In this document: positions 1 through 8,997 of the stretch, piece after piece | Numbering within the stretch: the stretch's first letter is position 1 | Layout of the letters: the number at the start of each line of letters is the position of its first letter | NCBI GenBank assembly: GCA_025453655.1 | Contig: JALOPX010000011.1 | Span: forward strand, 1-35,687 | From: Candidatus Krumholzibacteriia bacterium | GTDB lineage: Bacteria > Krumholzibacteriota > Krumholzibacteriia > Krumholzibacteriales > Krumholzibacteriaceae | Direction of reading: 5' to 3' | Length of the DNA: 35,687 nt | Notes under the pieces: generated by a model | What the model saw: the letters and a program-made list of their open reading frames with translations, nothing else | Databases searched by the model: none | Told to the model about the DNA's origin: nothing | Position numbers and translations under genes: made by a program

Positions 1-470
1 CTCTCCCCCCTTCCCCTCCCGATCGCCGGCCCTCCGGAGAGGAAAAATGGGACGTCGGAACCGATCCGAAGCCCCAGTTCCATCAATTTATCCCTGCCGA
101 GGCCGGCCCCGAGAAGGGCGTCGAGCCCGAAAAGGACGGCGGCCGCGTCGCTGCTCCCCCCTCCGAGCCCCGCGCCGTGGGGGATCTCCTTGCGGACCTC
201 GATCGATATCCCCCCGTCGTACCCGGCGGCGGCTCGAAGCTCCGCTGCGGCCCTGTGGCAGAGGTTGGTCGAGTCCCAGGGAATCGCCGGATCGTCCCCC
301 GAGAGGCTGATCCCCCCGCCCGACAGGGTCAGGCGAACGCTGTCGTATATGGAAACGGGCTGAAAGAAGGTTTCGATGTCGTGATAGCCGTCGTCCCTCG
401 CGCCGGTCACCGCGAGGTAGAGATTTATCTTGGCACTGCAGCGAAGCGCGAGCGAATCGCCGGCGCGCAT
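1..470 (-). CDS. ispE: 4-diphosphocytidyl-2-C-methyl-D-erythritol kinase, C-terminus cut by window edge
   Basis: IspE is the GHMP-family kinase that phosphorylates CDP-methylerythritol in the non-mevalonate isoprenoid pathway. About 156 N-terminal residues are present; the gene runs off the left edge. Visible signatures are the N-terminal AKINLYL substrate-binding strand (residues 13-19), the ATP-binding glycine loop GAGLGGGSSDAA (about residues 99-110), and GSDVPFFLSGGPAIGRGRGE just before the edge, all typical of IspE. The ATG at 470 is chosen because GGAGGT lies 5 nt upstream and the spacing to AKINLYL is normal. It is the last gene of the recA-to-ispE run and follows the DUF362 gene by 31 nt. 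That gap holds a perfect 7-bp inverted repeat (481-498) with no T-tract, so it is unlikely to terminate transcription. Confidence 0.95.
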   Translation of the reverse strand, partial: MRAGDSLALRCSAKINLYLAVTGARDDGYHDIETFFQPVSIYDSVRLTLSGGGISLSGDDPAIPWDSTNLCHRAAAELRAAAGYDGGISIEVRKEIPHGAGLGGGSSDAAAVLFGLDALLGAGLGRDKLMELGLRIGSDVPFFLSGGPAIGRGRGE

Positions 471-501
471 CGGGACCTCCGGCCGCCGGGAGGCGGCCCG
501 G

Positions 502-1584
502 TTAAAACTTCCTGTAGCGTTCCCACAGGGCGCCCCATTCGGTCCGCCCGAACTGTTTTATCCTGGCGCGGCCGATCGTGGGATACCAGATGAAGTCGTG
601 ATAGAGATTGCTCGCCGCCGGGGCCCAGACGACGAGGGGCGAATGCAGGGCGATCCTTTCGAGGAACCGCAGCGGGCCCTTCCTCAGCATCTGATCGCCC
701 CATATGACGAAACTCTTTTTCATCCTGAAGTGGAAATTCATTTTCTCGATGTCCTCGCCCGCCACCTCGATCTCGGAGATGCGCGCCTCGCCGAGCCCCC
801 GCTCCGTCGTCCAGCGCAGGTAATCTATCGACATCGGGTCGAAGCCCATTATCTTGGCCGCGACCGCGTCTATCGCCACGGGATCGGAGCTGGCGAGTAT
901 TATGTTCCCGATGTAAGGCTCCATCGTCCTCGGCCCGGCGCCGTTGCCGCAGACCGTTCCGTCCATCACCGAGAAGATGTTCGGATGCAGCTCCTTCTGC
1001 ATGATCAGAAGATCCACCAGGACCTCGTGCATGTATTTGTGGGCGTAATGCCTCACTTCCTTGAGAAGGCCGCCGAACGAGTTCTTGATCGATCCCGTGG
1101 TTGTCGAATGCCCGTGCGTTTTGACAGTCGGGAGATGCAGGACGTCCTTCCCTGCGTAGAGGGCCGGGATCTCTATCCCGCGCGGGAATATCTCGCTGAG
1201 CTTCATCAGGGGCGTCCTGAATTTATGCACGGTCCATTCGACCTCGGTGAGGGGCTGAAAGGGGATCCCGTACCTGTCGAGGACAGGCATCCAGAGATTG
1301 TTCGCCGCGCCCTTGCGAGGGTCGGTCACCACCGTCCTGTTCTCGACCGGCAATATCTGGTCCTTCCGATATCCCCTGCCCAGGAGATCCTCCAGGACCC
1401 CGTGAAGCTGCCACGGCTGGCTCGAGCAGGCTGGAAAGTACCTGGTCCACGAAAGGTTGAGCTTGATAAGAAGGTCCCTCTCCGCCCTGAGGACGCTTCC
1501 CGCGCCGGCGAGATCCATCGCCCTGTGGTAATCCCGGATGACGGTTTCCGGTCCGGTGCGCACCACGGCCACTTTCGATTTCAA
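502..1584 (-). CDS. DUF362 family protein
   Basis: The protein has 360 residues. The features GSIKNSFGGLL (about 166-176), MDGTVCGNGAGP (about 209-220) and ASSDPVAIDAVAAKIMGFDP (about 233-252) match the DUF362 family, whose biochemical role is unclear; many members carry a ferredoxin domain. No CxxCxxC cluster motif is present here, so this is the core domain alone. The start is TTG at 1584, supported by AAAGGAGG about 8 nt upstream; no better in-frame ATG exists near the N-terminus. The gene lies between the UbiA-family prenyltransferase gene (22 nt gap) and ispE, so a link to isoprenoid or quinone chemistry is possible, but that is inference from position only. No signal peptide or membrane span is seen. 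Confidence 0.85.
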   Translation of the reverse strand: MKSKVAVVRTGPETVIRDYHRAMDLAGAGSVLRAERDLLIKLNLSWTRYFPACSSQPWQLHGVLEDLLGRGYRKDQILPVENRTVVTDPRKGAANNLWMPVLDRYGIPFQPLTEVEWTVHKFRTPLMKLSEIFPRGIEIPALYAGKDVLHLPTVKTHGHSTTTGSIKNSFGGLLKEVRHYAHKYMHEVLVDLLIMQKELHPNIFSVMDGTVCGNGAGPRTMEPYIGNIILASSDPVAIDAVAAKIMGFDPMSIDYLRWTTERGLGEARISEIEVAGEDIEKMNFHFRMKKSFVIWGDQMLRKGPLRFLERIALHSPLVVWAPAASNLYHDFIWYPTIGRARIKQFGRTEWGALWERYRKF

Positions 1585-1606
1585 ACGGAACGCCTCCTTT
1601 TCAGCG

Positions 1607-2497
1607 TCAGGCGGTGGTGATGATGATCACCGTCGCGGCGAACCAGAGAAAAACGTCTATGATGATGGCCTTCTCGGTCAGGAGGACCCCCGAAGGGTCC
1701 CCGCCCTCGTGCCTGCTGTAGACAAGGAAGAGATATCTCATTATGCCGAAGACGACGAAGGGTATCGTATACACGAGCCTGGTCGTCCCGAACTTCGAGA
1801 CGGTGGAGGGCCAGACCGTATATATCGAATATGAAAGAAGGGTCGCCGTAGCCGTCAGCCCGACGAGCTGGTCGAGAAGCTGTCTGGAATAGTCCTTCAG
1901 GGATTTCCTGTGCTCGCCTGCGGTTTCGAGAAGGGTGAATTCATTCCGCCTCTTGCATATCGCGAGGAACAGCGAGAGAAAAAGGGTGCATATCCAGAGC
2001 CACGGGGAAAATTCCAGATCGGGCACCCGCTCGTGAAGAACTGCTACCCCCGCGCCCGCCCTGATGAGGAAGCTGAAGCTTATCGCGATGACGTCGAGAA
2101 TCACGATATGCCTGAGAAAGATCGAGTACATGGCGTTGACCGCGACGAACGCGACGGCCATGAGAAAGAATTCGAAGCCGAGGAGCGTCGACGCGGGGAG
2201 GAATACAGCGAGGAGGATCCCTCCGGCCGTCGCGGCCGCCCCTTTCGAAAGCGCGCCCGAGGTGATCGGCCTCAGTTTCTTGACCGGATGCTCCAGGTCG
2301 CGCTTACGGTCGAGAAGATCGTTGAACAGGTAGATCGCCCCCGAAAGCATGCAGAAGAAGAGGAATCCCAGGAAACTCTTCCAGACGCAGGGCATTTCGA
2401 GAAATCTCTTCGAAAATACGAGCCCGGCGAACAGGACGAGGTTCTTCGTCCACTGCTTGGGGCGCATCGACGCCGTTATCTGCAGGATCGTGTTCAT
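1607..2497 (-). CDS. UbiA-family prenyltransferase, polyprenyl-phosphate phosphoribosyltransferase type
   Basis: This is a 296-residue integral membrane protein with about eight hydrophobic helices. Near the N-terminus it has MRPKQWTKNLVLFAGLVFS and then the Asp-rich metal-binding motif NDLLDRKRD (about residues 54-62), with KLRPITSG just after. These match the UbiA subgroup annotated as decaprenyl-phosphate phosphoribosyltransferase, which transfers phosphoribose from PRPP to a polyprenyl phosphate; the exact substrate here is inferred. I chose ATG 2497 over the upstream in-frame TTG at 2533 because that TTG coincides with the -35 box of a good promoter. ATG 2497 has no Shine-Dalgarno sequence and falls where the transcript should begin, suggesting a leaderless start. 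It lies downstream of gmhA and the SLBB gene, consistent with surface glycan or lipid-linked sugar metabolism. Confidence 0.8.
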   Translation of the reverse strand: MNTILQITASMRPKQWTKNLVLFAGLVFSKRFLEMPCVWKSFLGFLFFCMLSGAIYLFNDLLDRKRDLEHPVKKLRPITSGALSKGAAATAGGILLAVFLPASTLLGFEFFLMAVAFVAVNAMYSIFLRHIVILDVIAISFSFLIRAGAGVAVLHERVPDLEFSPWLWICTLFLSLFLAICKRRNEFTLLETAGEHRKSLKDYSRQLLDQLVGLTATATLLSYSIYTVWPSTVSKFGTTRLVYTIPFVVFGIMRYLFLVYSRHEGGDPSGVLLTEKAIIIDVFLWFAATVIIITTA

Positions 2498-2504
2498 AAA
2501 AGTA

Positions 2505-2533
2505 ATATTAACCGCAAATCCCCCGACGGTCAA
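2505..2533 (-). promoter_or_regulatory. predicted sigma70-type promoter of the UbiA-family gene
   Basis: TTGACC (2528-2533), a 17-nt spacer, then TAATAT (2505-2510). Seven bases separate the -10 box from the A of the ATG at 2497, so transcription is predicted to start at the start codon. This gives an internal promoter for the prenyltransferase, DUF362 and ispE genes. Confidence 0.45.
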
Positions 2534-2563
2534 ACGATTCCGCTCCCGCGCCCGCGGCCGCGA

Positions 2564-3175
2564 TCACGGGGAAATTTTCCGCCCGCCGCCCGAGACCATT
2601 TCCTCTACGAGGCCGCAGAGGATGTGGCCCGCCGCCATGTGTATCTCCTGGATCCTGGCGAAATCGCCGCCGTCCACCCTGAAGGAGATGCCGGCGGCGC
2701 GGTAAAGGGCCCCGCCGTCCCCGCCCGTGAAGGCGAGCGATGTCATGCCCAGCGAGCCGGCCGTCTCCACGGCCCTCATGACGTTCGGGGAATTCCCGCT
2801 CGTGGAAAGGGCGAGAAGGACGTCCCCCGGCCCCCCGACGCTTTCGAGCTGCCTCGAGAATATCTCGTCGTAGGAATAGTCGTTCGCGATCGAGGTGACG
2901 ACAGACGAATTGACCGTCAGGGCGAAGGCCCTGTATCCCGAGGCTTTCTTCCTCCTGAACCGGCCGACGAGCTCCCCCGCGATGTGCTGCGCGTCGGCCG
3001 CGCTCCCGCCGTTGCCGCAGGTGAAGACCGCCCTGCCCCCTTCTATGGCCGCCGAAATCACGCGGGCCATCTCGACCAGCCTGTCGATCTCGGAGGCCGG
3101 CAATTCATCGATCGCTTTTTTCAGCGCACGGAGTTCGCCGGCGGCCTGCGCCCTGTATCGATCCTGTTCGCTCAT
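2564..3175 (-). CDS. gmhA: phosphoheptose isomerase (SIS domain)
   Basis: GmhA converts sedoheptulose 7-phosphate to D-glycero-D-manno-heptose 7-phosphate, the first step of ADP- or GDP-heptose synthesis for lipopolysaccharide core or S-layer glycans. The protein has 203 residues, normal for the family. It shows CGNGGSAADAQHIAGELVGR (about 50-69), the sugar-phosphate binding STSGNSPNVMRA (about 120-131), and a C-terminal EIHMAAGHILCGLVEE helix that carries the metal/active-site His in GmhA. The ATG at 3175 has GAGAG about 6 nt upstream. An in-frame ATG at 3187 that overlaps the upstream stop (ATGA) is an alternative and would add four residues. It directly follows the SLBB export gene, which fits a role in surface glycan assembly. 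No other heptose-pathway gene (HldE, GmhB) is in the window. Confidence 0.9.
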   Translation of the reverse strand: MSEQDRYRAQAAGELRALKKAIDELPASEIDRLVEMARVISAAIEGGRAVFTCGNGGSAADAQHIAGELVGRFRRKKASGYRAFALTVNSSVVTSIANDYSYDEIFSRQLESVGGPGDVLLALSTSGNSPNVMRAVETAGSLGMTSLAFTGGDGGALYRAAGISFRVDGGDFARIQEIHMAAGHILCGLVEEMVSGGGRKISP

Positions 3176-3183
3176 GGCATCTC

Positions 3184-4626
3184 TCATTTCGTCAGGACTA
3201 TGATCGATATGATCACCGTCCCCATCGTGATCAGATTGCTGAAGACGCTTCCGAATATTTTCGCCTTCGACCTTTTGACGATGATGACGTCGCCCCTGTT
3301 CGGCCTCGTCTCGCCGTCCCCTTTTCTCGATACGCCGTCCGGCGAATATATTACGACACGATCGACGCTTCCCTCGTTTGTGGGGCCCCCCGCGAGGCCG
3401 ACATACTGCGCCACGGTCCAGTCGCCCTCATAGGGGAATTTCCCGGGAATCTGCACCTCTCCCCCCACCGCGATCGTCTTGCTTATCTCGGGTATGTGAA
3501 GCATGTCGCCGTTCTTCAGTTTCATGTGCCTCGACGGATCGGGCGGAAGGTATTCCCTGAGGTCGAGCCTTATCACCTCGCCGCTGCCACGCTCGATCGA
3601 AGCGGCGCTGAAATCCACGCTCGGGCTGAAGCTGCCGATCCTCGCCAGCAGCTGCGTCAGGCCCTCACCTTCCGTGATGTAGTAGTGGCCCGTGTTGTTC
3701 GTGGCTCCGAAAACGTACACGCGCGCCGTTCGCGTCATGCCGTCCATAACGTTGATCTCGTCGCGGTCCCTCAGGACGACGCCGCCGAATTCGGCGCGGC
3801 TGACCGGAGTCGTCGAAACGGAGCCGTCCGTCTCGATCCTGCTGAGCAGTATCGTGTCCGAAACGGCCTCCCCCGAGAAACCGCCCGCGAGATCGATCAG
3901 GTCCTGCACCGTCTCCTCCGGCAGGACTTCGAACACCCCGGACCTGTTGACGCTCCCGCGGATGATCGCGTGCCTGTCGGCGACGGGCACGTGTATCCTG
4001 TCGCCGTTCGACAGGAACGGGTTGCTGGAAAAATCGCCCTCGAGAACGAACCTCAGCACGTCGACCTCGATCTTCTTTCCTACGCGGTCCAGGAGGACCC
4101 TTCTGTTGGAGCCCTTCGATTTGATGCTGCCGGCGATCTCGATCGCGTCCGAGATCCTCATGGCGGCGGAGACCAGCACGGCTCCCGGCCTCTCGACCTC
4201 TCCGGTCACGAAGACGCGGAAAATCCTCGGCTGCTGAAGATAGCAATGAATCTCGATGTTCCTGAAAAATTTCCTCGTCTCCCTTTCGAGCTCCCCCCTG
4301 AATTGCGTGAGCGTCAGGCCGTCGGCGTATATGGCCCCCACTCCGGGAACGAAGACGTACCCCTCCGGAAGGACCATGAGCGGGAACGACTCGGACTTGG
4401 GACCGACCAGGTTGACGAGCACCTGGTCGTACGGACCCAGGATGTATTCGTCGGGATCGATCGCCTTCTCGAGCCGCGGGAGGGAGAGGCGCGGATTCAG
4501 ATCGAGCCCGGCCTGTTCCTTCTCTTCCTGCGGAGTCTCCGTCACTCCCTGCCCGAAGGCCGCCGGCGACGCCGTCAGGGCGGCGACGACAAATGCGAGA
4601 ATACCGCAGAGGCAGTTCCTGTTCAT
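3184..4626 (-). CDS. polysaccharide export (PES/SLBB) protein
   Basis: The product has 480 residues. It begins with a Sec signal peptide (residues 1 to about 25, hydrophobic core AFVVAALTA, likely cleaved after AAFG). A polysaccharide biosynthesis/export domain starts at DEYILGPYDQV (about 54) and is followed by several SLBB beta-grasp repeats (VTGEVERPGAV, IRGSVNRSGVFEV, VFGATNNTGHYYI, VGGEVQIPGKFPY). It ends in a C-terminal hydrophobic helix (about 457-478). This is the Wza/KpsD-like family that forms or gates outer-membrane glycan export channels. There is no lipobox, so unlike Wza it is probably not a lipoprotein. The ATG at 4626 has GAGGA about 6 nt upstream; an in-frame ATG at 4638 overlaps the alaS stop and is the alternative. 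No Wzc-like kinase or Wzx/Wzy is nearby. Confidence 0.88.
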   Translation of the reverse strand: MNRNCLCGILAFVVAALTASPAAFGQGVTETPQEEKEQAGLDLNPRLSLPRLEKAIDPDEYILGPYDQVLVNLVGPKSESFPLMVLPEGYVFVPGVGAIYADGLTLTQFRGELERETRKFFRNIEIHCYLQQPRIFRVFVTGEVERPGAVLVSAAMRISDAIEIAGSIKSKGSNRRVLLDRVGKKIEVDVLRFVLEGDFSSNPFLSNGDRIHVPVADRHAIIRGSVNRSGVFEVLPEETVQDLIDLAGGFSGEAVSDTILLSRIETDGSVSTTPVSRAEFGGVVLRDRDEINVMDGMTRTARVYVFGATNNTGHYYITEGEGLTQLLARIGSFSPSVDFSAASIERGSGEVIRLDLREYLPPDPSRHMKLKNGDMLHIPEISKTIAVGGEVQIPGKFPYEGDWTVAQYVGLAGGPTNEGSVDRVVIYSPDGVSRKGDGETRPNRGDVIIVKRSKAKIFGSVFSNLITMGTVIISIIVLTK

Positions 4627-4634
4627 AATTTTCC

Positions 4635-7164
4635 TCATTCCGCTATCAGCCCCCTTAACAGACCGGGCAGCGCGGCGAAAACCTTCTCTTCGCTGTCCAT
4701 CTCCTTCGTCCCGAGCTGCGCGAGATGTTTCTTCCCGCCCCCGCCCCCGCCCGCGATCCCGCCCAGCCTCCTGACAAGCTCGTCCGCGGCGATGCCCCTC
4801 GCCACGAGATCGTCCGTCACCGTCACGACATACTGCATCTTGCCGCCGAGCGGCATCGAGAGGACCGCGATCCCGGAGGCGACCTTCCCGCGGAAGACGT
4901 CGGCCTGGTTTCTCAGGGCTCCGGCGTCCTTCACCGGCATTCTTCCCGTCGCGACCCTGATCCCGTCGACATCCGCCGCCGCCCTGATAATCGCGTCGAG
5001 CGAGCGCGAGGGCCGGGGCGCCGGTGAGCGCCTCTATCCTTCTTACGCCCGACGCTACGCTGCTCTCGGAGGCGATGACGAAAAGCCCGATCCTCCCCGT
5101 ATGGTCGAGATGGGTCCCGCCGCAAAGCTCGACGGAGACATCCCCGGTCTTCACCACGCGCACCTTCGCGCCGTACTTCTCGTCGAAGAGCGCGATCGCC
5201 CCGGAGGCGACGGCCTCGCGATAGTCCATCAGTTCCGTGCGAACCGGTAGCGACGCCCGCGCCCACCCGTTCACCTTTTCCTCGATCTCCCTTTTCTGCA
5301 GGGTCGAGAGCGCCTCGAAATGGTTGAAGTCGAACCGCAGCCTCTCCCCATCCACCATCGAGCCCGCCTGCGCGACGTGGCTTCCGGCGGCCTGCCTGAG
5401 CGCCGCGTGGAGAAGGTGCGTCGCCGTATGGTTGCACGCGGTGGCGAGGCGCCACCGGGCGTCGACCAGCATCGACGCCCTTGCCCCGGGCCGCAGGATC
5501 TCCGCGCCCGGGGCGGTCCCGTCCTCCGCCTCCACGAGGTGGATAGTATCCCCCCCGCGCTTGAAGACGTCGCGGACCGTGAACCCTTTTCCCCCGATCC
5601 CGATCGTGCCCCTGTCGGCCGACTGCCCGCCCGAGGTCGCGTAGAAGGGGGTGCTGTCCGTCACGAGCTCGATCGCCTCCCCGCCGGGGCCGCTCCAGGC
5701 TATGTCCTTCCTGTCCGATTTTCGAACGACGCGGTAGCTTCTGAGCTCCCCCTCGCCCGAGAGATTCCCGTACCCGGTGAAGACCGAGCTCTCCCCCTCG
5801 CTGAGCGGGACCATCTTTACGATCTCCGCGCCCTCCGCGGCGAAGCCGTGCTTCTCCTGGGCCCTTCGCCGCTGCCGCTCCATAGCGCCTGCGAACCCCT
5901 CCTCGTCCACCTTCAGCCCCTCGTGCGTCGCGAGGGCGACGGTGAGCTCGAGCGGAAATCCGTGGGTGTCGTAAAGGAGGAAGGCCATCTCGCCGCCGAT
6001 CAGGTCGCTTCCGGCCCCCCTCGCCTCCGAGACGATCGAAGCGAACCTGCCCCTGCCGTCCTCGAGGGTCCTGAAAAAGCTCTCCTCCTCGGATCTTATT
6101 ATCTTCGCGATGCCCGCTTCCTTCCCGGGAAGCTCGGGGTACTGATCGCTCATCACCCGGGCCACCACGCCGACGAGCCCGCTGAGGAAGGGCTCATGGA
6201 CGCCGAAGAGGTGCAGCCTCGTCAGGGCGCGCCTGAGGATCCTGCGAAGGATGTATCCCCGCCCCTCGTTGGACGGATAGATCCCCTCGGCTATCGTGAA
6301 GGTGAGCGCCCGCGCGTGGTCGGCGATCATGTTGACGTCGAGGCGTTCCTCCCTGCCGACCGCCGTCCCCGCGGGAAGCCTGCCGATGACCTCGTTGACC
6401 ACCGGGGCGAAGACGTTCGTGTGGAAGTTGTCCTCGACCCCCTGCATGATCATCGCGATGCGTTCGAGCCCCGCGCCCGTGTCGATCCCCGGCTTCTCGA
6501 GGGGCCTGTAGATCCCCTCCCTGTCGAGGAAGAACTGGGGGAAAACGAGGTTCCAGAACTCGAGGTAGCGGTCGCAGTCGCAGCCGGGGGCGCAGTCGGG
6601 GCTTCCGCATCCCCGCGCTTCGCCCGCGTCGTAATAGATCTCCGAACAGGGGCCGCAGACCCCGGTCTGCCCGACCGGCCCCCAGAAATTGTCCTTCCTG
6701 CCGAGCCTGACGATCCTTTCAGCCGGCACGCCGGTATCCGCGTTCCATATCCCGAAGGCCTCGTCGTCGTCCTCGAAGATGCTCACGTAGAGCCTGTCTT
6801 TGGGAAGCTGAAGATGGTCGACGACGAACTCCCAGGCCCAGGCGATCGCCTCCCTCTTGAAATAGTCGCCGAAACTGAAATTCCCCAGCATCTCGAAGAA
6901 TGTGTGGTGGCGAAGGGTCCTCCCGACGCTCTCCAGGTCGCCGGCCCTGAGGCACTTCTGCACGCTGACCGCGCGCCTGTATGGAAGGTTGCCCGGGTCG
7001 AGGTAGAAATCCTTGAACTGGACCATCCCCGCCGAGGTGAAAAGAAGGGTCGGATCCCCCCTCGGGACGAGAGGGGCGCTCGGCACCTCGGTGTGCCCCC
7101 TTTTCAGGAAGAAATCGACGTAAGCCCTGCGTATCTCGTGCGCTGTCCTTATCCCGCTGTTCAT
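4635..7164 (-). pseudogene. alaS: alanyl-tRNA synthetase, frameshifted and shortened in the linker
   Basis: AlaRS charges tRNA-Ala. Residues 1 to about 715 (7164 to about 5010) carry the catalytic core (TSAGMVQFKDFYLD, HHTFFEMLGNFSFGDYFK, GPCSEIYYD) and the editing domain with HTATHLLHAAL and LCGGTHLDHTGRIG. After GVRRIEALTGAPALALA the frame fails. The C-terminal DHHA1-type domain continues in another frame from LDAIIRAAADVDGIRV (about 4995) through GIAGGGGGGKKHLAQLG to the stop at 4635. The interval is not a multiple of three. The helical linker that normally separates these parts (roughly 50-70 residues in AlaRS) is missing, so a deletion plus frame change is more likely than a single-base slip. 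As AlaRS is essential, either this is an assembly error or a second copy exists. The ATG start overlaps the recX stop (ATGA). Confidence 0.88.
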
Positions 7165-7829
7165 TGACCCTCTCCGGTATGATCTCCCCTTAACACCCCG
7201 GCGCAGATATCGTTGACCAGGCCGGGCGAAAAACCCCTGCGCGAGAGGTAGGCGTGCATCCTTCTTGCCGCCTTCTCCCGGTCGACCCCCTTCATCAGGG
7301 CCAGCTTCCCGGCGGCGAGGCTGCGCGCTATCCGCTCCTCGTCGGCTCCGGGATAATGCCTCTCGATGCTGTCCTCGACGACCTCCGCCGCCACCCCCGC
7401 CTCCCTGAGCATCCGCCTGAGAAACCCCGGCCCCGTCGGCCGGTATCTCTTGCGGGTGAGGATCGTCTCCTCGGCGTACCGGCGGTCGTCGACATACCCT
7501 TTCGCCCGAAGCGATCCCAGGATATGCCCGACGGTCTCCGGATCCTCAATCCCCTCGGCTGCGAGGGCGCTTCTGATCTGGGATTCCGTCCGGTCCCTCC
7601 TGGAAAGAAGGGCGCACGCGAAGATCAGGCCCGCCGCGCGGGCCCTGGGGCCTTCGAGGTCGTCGATGTCGGGCCCGTGGAGGACGGCGCCCTTCTCGAG
7701 ATACCCGGCGGCCGACGGATCGTCCGCGACGAGATATCTTCGGCCGTCCGAGGTCGTTATCCTGAAAAGGCCGCCCGCCTTCCTTCCGACCCCGACGACC
7801 TCCACCGGCCGCCCGTCATTCGCCGGCAC
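7161..7829 (-). CDS. recX: RecX regulatory protein
   Basis: RecX binds RecA filaments and limits their growth and activity. The protein has 222 residues. An N-terminal extension of about 60 residues precedes the three-helix repeats seen in RecX, including [38 protein letters not shown] (about 110-126) and [16 protein letters not shown] near the end. The first codon is GTG at 7829, with GGAG about 9 nt upstream, inside the last codons of recA (14-nt overlap); GTG at 7805 is another option. The overlap with recA and the ATGA overlap with alaS show tight translational coupling. recA-recX pairing is standard, and recX followed by alaS is also known in proteobacteria. Confidence 0.9.
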   Translation of the reverse strand: MPANDGRPVEVVGVGRKAGGLFRITTSDGRRYLVADDPSAAGYLEKGAVLHGPDIDDLEGPRARAAGLIFACALLSRRDRTESQIRSALAAEGIEDPETVGHILGSLRAKGYVDDRRYAEETILTRKRYRPTGPGFLRRMLREAGVAAEVVEDSIERHYPGADEERIARSLAAGKLALMKGVDREKAARRMHAYLSRRGFSPGLVNDICAGVLRGDHTGEGQ

Positions 7830-8904
7830 CCGCCGGCTCCTTCGGCGGCACGGCCGCCCCGATGCCGTAATGCGCCTTGATGGCAGCCTCGATCTCGTTC
7901 CTTATGTCGCGGTTTTCCTTGAGGAAGATCCTGGTATTGTCCTTGCCCTGCCCGAGCCTCGTCTCTCCGAAGGAATACCAGCTGCCCATCTTCGAAATTA
8001 TCGACGAGGCTGCGCCGAGCTCTATGAGGTCGCCCTCGTAGCTGATCCCCTCGCTGTAGAGGATCTCGAACTCGGCCTGCCTGAACGGGGCCGCGACCTT
8101 GTTCTTGACCACCTTGACCCTGGTCAGGTTGCCGGTGATCGTCTCCCCGTCCTTGACCTGGCCGATCCGCCTTATATCCATCCGGATCGTGCTGTAGAAC
8201 TTCAGCGCGTTCCCGCCGGTCGTCGTCTCGGGATTCCCGAAGAGGACGCCGATCTTCATCCTTATCTGGTTGGTGAAGATCATGCACGTCCTCGATTTCG
8301 ACACGGCTCCCGCGATCTTGCGAAGGGCCTGCGACATCAGCCTCGCCTGCAGGCCGACGTGGGAATCCCCCATCTGCCCCTCTATCTCGGCCGCCGGAAC
8401 GAGCGCCGCGACCGAATCGATGACGACGACGTCGATGGCGTCGCTTCGTATGAGGACCTCGGCTATCTCGAGCGCCTGCTCGCCGGTGTCCGGCTGGGAT
8501 ATCAGTACGTTGTCGACGTCGACCCCGATCTTCCTCGCGTACCCTATGTCGAGCGCGTGCTCGGCGTCGATGAAGGCGGCGACCCCGCCCATCCTCTGGA
8601 CGTTCGCGATGATCGAACAGGTCAGCGTCGTCTTGCCCGACCCTTCGGGCCCGTATATCTCGATGATCCTCCCGCGCGGAACGCCCCCTATCCCGAGGGC
8701 GATATCGAGGGCGAGGCTTCCCGTGGGTATCGCCTCGATCTCGGCGAGAGCCCCCTCCTCCCCGAGCCTCATTATCGAACCCTTGCCGAACTGCTTTTCG
8801 ATCTGATCCACCGCCAGCTCGATCGCCCTCGCCTTGTCATCGGTCTTTTCCGCGGGTTTCCCCTCTTTTGCCTTTGACTTTTTCAACTTCTGCCTCCACT
8901 TCAT
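7816..8904 (-). CDS. recA: RecA recombinase
   Basis: RecA forms ATP-dependent filaments on single-stranded DNA for homologous recombination and LexA-type SOS signalling. The length is 362 residues, normal. Key elements are Walker [19 protein letters not shown], the Walker B strand [12 protein letters not shown], the L1-region [20 protein letters not shown] and the L2-region [16 protein letters not shown]. An acidic short tail ends the protein. ATG 8904 is preferred over longer in-frame starts because they would reach back into the predicted promoter. It is the first gene of a run recA-recX-alaS-SLBB-gmhA. No GAAC-N4-GTTC or CTGT-N8-ACAG LexA box was seen in the 93-nt upstream gap. Confidence 0.97.
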   Translation of the reverse strand: MKWRQKLKKSKAKEGKPAEKTDDKARAIELAVDQIEKQFGKGSIMRLGEEGALAEIEAIPTGSLALDIALGIGGVPRGRIIEIYGPEGSGKTTLTCSIIANVQRMGGVAAFIDAEHALDIGYARKIGVDVDNVLISQPDTGEQALEIAEVLIRSDAIDVVVIDSVAALVPAAEIEGQMGDSHVGLQARLMSQALRKIAGAVSKSRTCMIFTNQIRMKIGVLFGNPETTTGGNALKFYSTIRMDIRRIGQVKDGETITGNLTRVKVVKNKVAAPFRQAEFEILYSEGISYEGDLIELGAASSIISKMGSWYSFGETRLGQGKDNTRIFLKENRDIRNEIEAAIKAHYGIGAAVPPKEPAGAGE

Positions 8905-8962
8905 CCCCCGGTTCCACGATACGGTTGATTTACTTTCCCCATTCACCGCAACCGGATATGTC

Positions 8963-8991
8963 TTTATATCATCATGTGAAGGATAATTCAA
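8963..8991 (-). promoter_or_regulatory. predicted sigma70-type recA promoter
   Basis: TTGAAT (8986-8991), 17-nt spacer, TATAAA (8963-8968), just after the thpR stop. Predicted transcription start near 8956, giving a leader of about 50 nt. Confidence 0.6.
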
Positions 8992-8997
8992 CGAAAT

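Noticed and set aside
481-498. Perfect inverted repeat GGCCGCC/GGCGGCC between the DUF362 gene and ispE as a terminator
   Set aside because: No T-tract on either side and only a 31-nt gap before ispE; more likely a chance GC repeat or an intercistronic mRNA element.
3184-7164. A continuous 1,326-codon frame that looks like an AlaRS-SLBB fusion protein
   Set aside because: The middle part translates to Arg/Gly-rich text unlike either family. The AlaRS C-terminal domain lies in another frame, and the SLBB protein has its own signal peptide and ribosome site.
5320-7167. Long plus-strand open frames (also 430-1620, 1910-3433, 3496-5250, 10632-12095, 19768-20781 and others)
   Set aside because: They are GC-rich antisense shadows of well-recognised minus-strand genes, with Arg/Pro-rich low-complexity translations.
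8905-8997. LexA/SOS operator upstream of recA
   Set aside because: Neither GAAC-N4-GTTC nor CTGT-N8-ACAG is seen in the gap; a divergent box cannot be excluded.
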